In this document: positions 21,399 through 64,000 of the stretch, piece by piece
How the letters are laid out: each line of letters begins with the position of its first letter
Position numbering within the stretch: position 1 is the first letter of the stretch
From: Axinella damicornis
Taxonomy: Eukaryota > Porifera > Demospongiae > Axinellida > Axinellidae
Reading direction: 5' to 3'
Length of the DNA: 64,000 nucleotides
Assembly (NCBI GenBank): GCA_963931865.1
Contig: OZ007509.1
Span: forward strand, 13,715,489-13,779,488
Made by a program: the position numbers and the translations under genes
The notes under the pieces: generated by a model
What the model saw: the letters and a program-made list of their open reading frames with translations, nothing else
What the model was told of the DNA's origin: nothing
Databases searched by the model: none

Positions 21399-23120
21399 TG
21401 TGTACATGCATGTGTGTGGATCACAATCTGTGACCATCCAAAATTGCACCATAACACATTGCTCAACGGCTTGTGACCCTGTACCTCAGGAAAACTGACT
21501 TCTGGTGCTTATAGATGTGGTCATTGGAATGTAAGCTCTCTGATGTGGTCATGCACAATAATGGATGCATGAATCTTCTCACACTAATGACCACTATTAT
21601 TTTCTGTAAGTGTGTTGCATTTCTAGCTGCGACACATTTGCCACATTATATTGCAGCGTGTGCATGAAAATAGGTATGCTAAGCATTTTCAGCATACCCC
21701 ATGCATCGTTCATGCACACACGGAATTTTCATACCTTTACACTAATGTGGGGTTCTAATGTGCTACATTGCATGCACTCATGGAATCTTCACAGCTTCAC
21801 AAAAATGTGGGGCTCTAATCAACCATATTCAGGCTAGCTCCTTTTCGGATTAGTGAAAGATAGGTAGTGTGCATACCATCACAGTATCACATAATCAATC
21901 CCGATATTTAGCCAGATACTGTAAACTATCGTATCGGTTACGCTTACAGCATCAGCAGGCTGCAACCTACAATAGTGGAGTTCTCAAGTAAGCCTGGTGG
22001 CCCATGGGTAGTAATAGTATTACTCATGCAATGCTTGAACAGCTACGTGGCCACATGGTACAAATGACGTGAGCATCCGTTGTGTAACAATATTGCTGAA
22101 GGCTAAATTAAGGTAACGGAGGGGATTTCCGGAGTCTTTAATAGAGCGGCTGCGTTTGACGTCATCGGCCGTCGCAGTTACCATGCCGATTAGATCGAGC
22201 AGCTACGCGACCTCGAGTACAAGTGAGTTAGTAGTTTCCGTCCAGCTGCCATTGAACTCCATGTTCTTTTGCCATGCGGAAGTATTCAGTCACGTGGTTT
22301 TGTTACGTCAATGCAGCCGCTCTATTCCAGACACAGCATTCATGCCCCTCGCATTCCCTCCGTTAGCAATTCTTCCAAATTATGGTAAGTGCGCATGCAC
22401 ACCCTACCTTCGAACTTTCCAACGCTGTGCAGTTGTTAGCAAAAACTGGGGCAGTGTCTGGAAATCCCTTGCTGTCCGAAAACCCCCCTCCGTTACCTTA
22501 CTGATAAATATACTCAAAGCTAACCAACCTTGGTTGCTGTCATCGACAGTCCCACTACCAGACGGAGTTGCTGTTGTGTTCAACTGCATGTTGCAGTGCT
22601 CGGCCTCATAAATGGCCGTAATCACAAACAACGCACTTCCATTCCCCACTGCCTCCTTCACGACCGGGTGGTCCATGTTCACCTTGTAGGTTCGCGAGTT
22701 GAGGACGGGAAAGAGGTCGGTGGACACGTGTGTTATCCTGCCAAAGTCTGCCACTACACACATTTTCTTATCCTTCTCCGACTGGAGCCTTGAGTCCAGT
22801 TTGATCAGCGCCTCTTTGAGCTCTCCGTCCAGGCACAGTTGGACGTCCACGTCCTTGATTCCTTTCCCCGCGTCGATAATGTGACTGGTAGCCATGACGA
22901 AACGGAGATCCTGCCCCTCTGCGAGAAGACTCGAGAGGGACCAACCGGTGAAGTTAAGGCTGTGCTTGCGCCACGGCATCAGCTTTCGGGGCTTTTTGCC
23001 ATAGGTGAGCACTTTTCCGATGGAGAAGTCGTGTATGCGATCCAGCAGTGTCGGGATTGCTTCAGGAAGTTGCTGGGCCACCGCCCTGCTAAACAGCGTT
23101 TGCTCAGCCATGTTAGCCAT
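9755..23120 (-). CDS. Gasdermin-like pore-forming protein, 10 exons, 538 aa
   Basis: Coding exons on the minus strand are 23120-22529, 21148-21036, 19538-19423, 16107-16074, 13891-13799, 12659-12578, 11136-10976, 10518-10365, 10119-10049 and 9955-9755. All splice phases agree (1,0,2,0,0,1,0,1,0) and every junction is GT-AG. Residues 8-180 read like a gasdermin N-domain: LFSRAV near the start, WRKHSLNFTGWSLSSLL (compare the W..K..F...TL.D.L block), KDVDVQ, a KKMCVVAD strand and ALFVITAIYEAEH. About 40 residues between the SHII and KDVDVQ blocks, usually the first membrane hairpin, are absent. Residues 240-340 form a Pro/Glu-rich linker containing DEPD|S (318-322). The rest is mostly helical, as in the autoinhibitory C-domain. 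Family members release their N-domain by proteolysis and perforate membranes. The gene model is well supported; the family call is by motif reading only. It lies head-to-head with DNAH2. Confidence 0.62.
11681..11705. repeat. Poly-G homopolymer, 25 nt
   Basis: Uninterrupted G run in an intron of the gasdermin-like gene (intron on the minus strand). Confidence 0.95.
12463..12560. repeat. (CA)n-rich microsatellite
   Basis: CA repeat with interruptions, just downstream (minus sense) of the exon-6 donor. Confidence 0.85.
12578..12659 (-). CDS. Gasdermin-like gene exon 6: linker exon carrying DEPD
   Basis: An 82-nt exon starts E-D-E-P-D-S and ends TYEG with donor G|GTATG. The four residues DEPD (codons at 12656-12645) match the DxxD consensus of caspase-3/7 substrates and sit at residues 318-321 of 538, where gasdermin E-type proteins are cleaved. 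The acceptor (..GAAATCAAG) lies directly against a 900-bp minisatellite, so the exact 5' edge is less certain. Using the open frame further upstream would add only a few residues. Confidence 0.65.
12690..13610. repeat. 29-bp minisatellite abutting the DEPD exon
   Basis: About 28 units of the type GATGGTGGAGGGAGTGAGAGGGGACAGAG, with AGGAGGCAG variants in a regular alternation between 12760 and 13020 that suggests a higher-order unit. Long minus-strand open frames (Ser/Pro/Leu-rich) are repeat artefacts. On the sense strand of the gene it is a long pyrimidine-rich tract just upstream of the exon-6 acceptor. Confidence 0.9.
15765..15960. repeat. Tandem repeat, about 37 bp x 5-6
   Basis: Units contain GCAATAGAGTGTAGTCACAGG followed by TACC and GTGCTGTT, with variable spacing. 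It lies in an intron of the gasdermin-like gene. Confidence 0.75.
16214..16600. repeat. Tandem repeat, about 110 bp x 4
   Basis: Each unit has GGCATACCGACCAACT, then GTATGCACACTTTAGATCATG, then TAGCCACAATCTT. Units start near 16218, 16329, 16428 and 16553 and are diverged. It is intronic. Confidence 0.75.
17219..17286. repeat. 68-bp near-perfect palindrome
   Basis: TAAACTATGTTCCTAGGCT on the left is mirrored by AGCCTAGGAACATAGTTTA on the right, with the centre CCATGGACCATGG. It can form a hairpin or cruciform. Probably a small foldback element. Confidence 0.9.
17575..17824. mobile_element. MITE-like element with about 38-bp terminal inverted repeats
   Basis: CAGGAGCGCATGAACCGCC and GGAGCGTCAAACT at the left pair with AGTTTGACGCTCC and GGCGGCTCATGCGCTCCTG at the right. 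The central ~180 bp is unique. No coding capacity. Confidence 0.8.
17828..18668. repeat. Array of direct and inverted copies of a ~45-bp module
   Basis: The module AGGTTCTTACTAGAGAAGCC + TGACCTCCACAGTCTGTGTT occurs many times in both orientations, with variable spacers. Between 18290 and 18470 a 31-bp derivative (GCCTGACCTCCACAGTCTGTG + CTGAGGAGAA) is tandemly repeated six times. The TAGCCTCG foldback at 18553-18602 is inserted within the array. Confidence 0.85.
18553..18602. mobile_element. TAGCCTCG-family foldback element
   Basis: TAGCCTCGTTCCCAGGCCCC and GGGGCCTGGGAACGAGGCT flank an 8-10-nt loop. It is a minimal member of the commonest foldback family in the window. Confidence 0.85.
19037..19302. 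mobile_element. 266-bp MITE, copy A
   Basis: It shares its inner sequence with 48568-48833 in the same order: ATAATGACATTCCT..AATAGGAAGT, a CACT..AGGATCGAAGATGG-type block and AGAGTTGAACCTGCGCCTAAC. It ends with a degenerate inverted repeat (TAGTAGTCATGTGTTGTTAAG / CTTAATAACACACAACTACGG). Both copies are 266 bp. Confidence 0.8.
20332..20872. mobile_element. hAT-like non-autonomous element (541 bp)
   Basis: Ends are CAGGGCCGGCGCC and GGTGCCGGCCCTG, followed inward by GGTACGGCCA/TGGCCGTACC on both sides. The CAGGG terminus is typical of hAT elements. An exact 8-bp target duplication is not seen (AGCAATGG versus AATGGGGG), so the class is tentative. It lies in intron 2 of the gasdermin-like gene. 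Confidence 0.7.
21241..21268. repeat. Short perfect palindrome
   Basis: CAACATCCTCGAGTGC / GCACTCGAGGATGTTG around a TAG..centre: a 34-bp hairpin beginning a few bases before this interval. Intronic. Confidence 0.7.
21331..21397. repeat. (TG)n microsatellite
   Basis: About 33 uninterrupted dinucleotides. Confidence 0.95.
22109..22500. mobile_element. MITE-like element with nested inverted repeats
   Basis: Terminal TAAGGTAACGGAGGGG is mirrored by CCCCTCCGTTACCTTA. Inside, GGGATTTCCGGA pairs with TCTGGAAATCCC and AATAGAGCGGCTGCGT with the inverse near 22312-22328. It ends about 28 bp from the exon-1 donor of the gasdermin-like gene. Open frames within it are not genes. Confidence 0.85.
22529..23120 (-). 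CDS. Gasdermin-like gene exon 1: N-terminal domain (residues 1-197)
   Basis: The open frame starts at 23120 (MANMAEQ); a second Met at 23111 is also possible. The exon ends at CAACCAAG|GTTGGT in phase 1. Most of the gasdermin-type domain is in this one exon, with no intron where the missing hairpin should be: codons for SHIIDAGKGIKDVDVQ run continuously at about 22840-22885. The basic stretch YGKKPRKLMPWRK at residues 40-52 resembles the lysine/arginine-rich lipid-contacting region of the family. The 3' end of the longer open frame runs into a foldback element (22109-22500) and is intron. Confidence 0.7.
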
Positions 23121-23380
23121 TATCGGTGTTCAGCACCAACTGACCAGGTGGTACCTGCAGGGCGCATATAGCTATATAGTACAAACATAAGCAGACCGCG
23201 CCCACGTCCACTCGTCGTACTCGTACTCACTTGTGAGGCTCTCCCTGTCATTAATGAAGGTTGGCATAGTAACTATGACAAAAAATGGTGGATTATCTGC
23301 AAGGAGCAAATACAAATAGGACTGAGTGTCATTGGAGTTTGTGCTGAAGGAAGCAGTTCCCAAGCTCGTCTCCTGCAGAC
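23121..23380. promoter_or_regulatory. Divergent promoter interval between the gasdermin-like gene and DNAH2
   Basis: Only 260 bp separates the two start codons (23120 minus, 23381 plus). It contains GGCGCATATAGCTATATAG and a CG-containing stretch (CCGCGCCCACGTCCACTCGTCGTACTCG) but no unambiguous TATA or initiator placement. The arrangement implies a shared, bidirectional regulatory region; this is inferred from spacing. Confidence 0.55.
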
Positions 23381-63820
<40,440 letters not shown>

Positions 63821-64000
63821 GTAATGTGTGTTAGTGTCGAATTATGCCTGGGACGATCAAAGGCTCAGCCTGAACTTACTGTACTTTTCGTTAGCGTTGC
63901 TAAGGTATCTATAAAAATTCTCAGGAATCAGTTAAAGTACTGCATACGTTTGTGTACTATTGCACTCGAGACGTTGTCTCGAGGCCTAATATGGATCAGT

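Noticed and set aside
22156..22611. 151-residue plus-strand frame
   Set aside because: It runs through a foldback element and then antisense to exon 1 of the gasdermin-like gene; no splice or family support.

Overview
This is animal nuclear DNA: genes are split by GT-AG introns, introns are full of satellites and foldback elements, and there is a 200-N assembly gap. Three split protein genes, one gene nested in an intron and one tRNA are readable. The gene content (axonemal dynein DNAH2, a metazoan-type asparagine synthetase, a gasdermin-like gene, a kelch protein) fits an early-branching, probably marine, invertebrate. I favour a sponge, with a cnidarian as alternative; this is inference only.

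Layout. 1-3218: no gene; repeats, ending in a perfect 68 x 12-bp minisatellite that stops 62 bp before a start codon. 3219-6859 (+): complete asparagine synthetase (ASNS), 3 exons, 549 aa. 6860-9754: no gene found. 9755-23120 (-): ten-exon gene whose splice phases all agree, 538 aa. Its N-terminal part resembles gasdermins, it has a DEPD caspase-type site in a central linker, and it lacks about 40 residues where family members carry the first membrane-inserting hairpin. 23121-23380: divergent promoter interval. 23381-63820 (+): axonemal dynein heavy chain DNAH2, about 54 exons, running off the window in the stalk. The reading has one frameshifted exon (29847-30031), and roughly 400 residues are missing at the N gap (30205-30404).

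Inside DNAH2 introns lie a tRNA-Glu(CTC) gene on the minus strand (25119-25189), a kelch-repeat gene on the minus strand (53317-54303), a partial duplicate of a DNAH2 exon (43219-43297) and many MITE-like elements.

How the genes relate. ASNS makes asparagine from aspartate and glutamine. DNAH2 is a heavy chain of the two-headed inner-arm dynein of motile cilia. The gasdermin-like gene, if correctly named, is a cell-death or membrane-permeabilising effector. It shares only a promoter region with DNAH2; no common pathway is implied.

The repeats are unusually rich: a foldback family with TAGCCTCGTTCCCAGGC ends (well over ten copies), a MITE family with perfect 9-bp target duplications, a 266-bp MITE present twice, a hAT-like MITE, foldbacks whose arms are themselves tandem repeats, and C- or G-homopolymers placed next to DNAH2 splice sites in one orientation.
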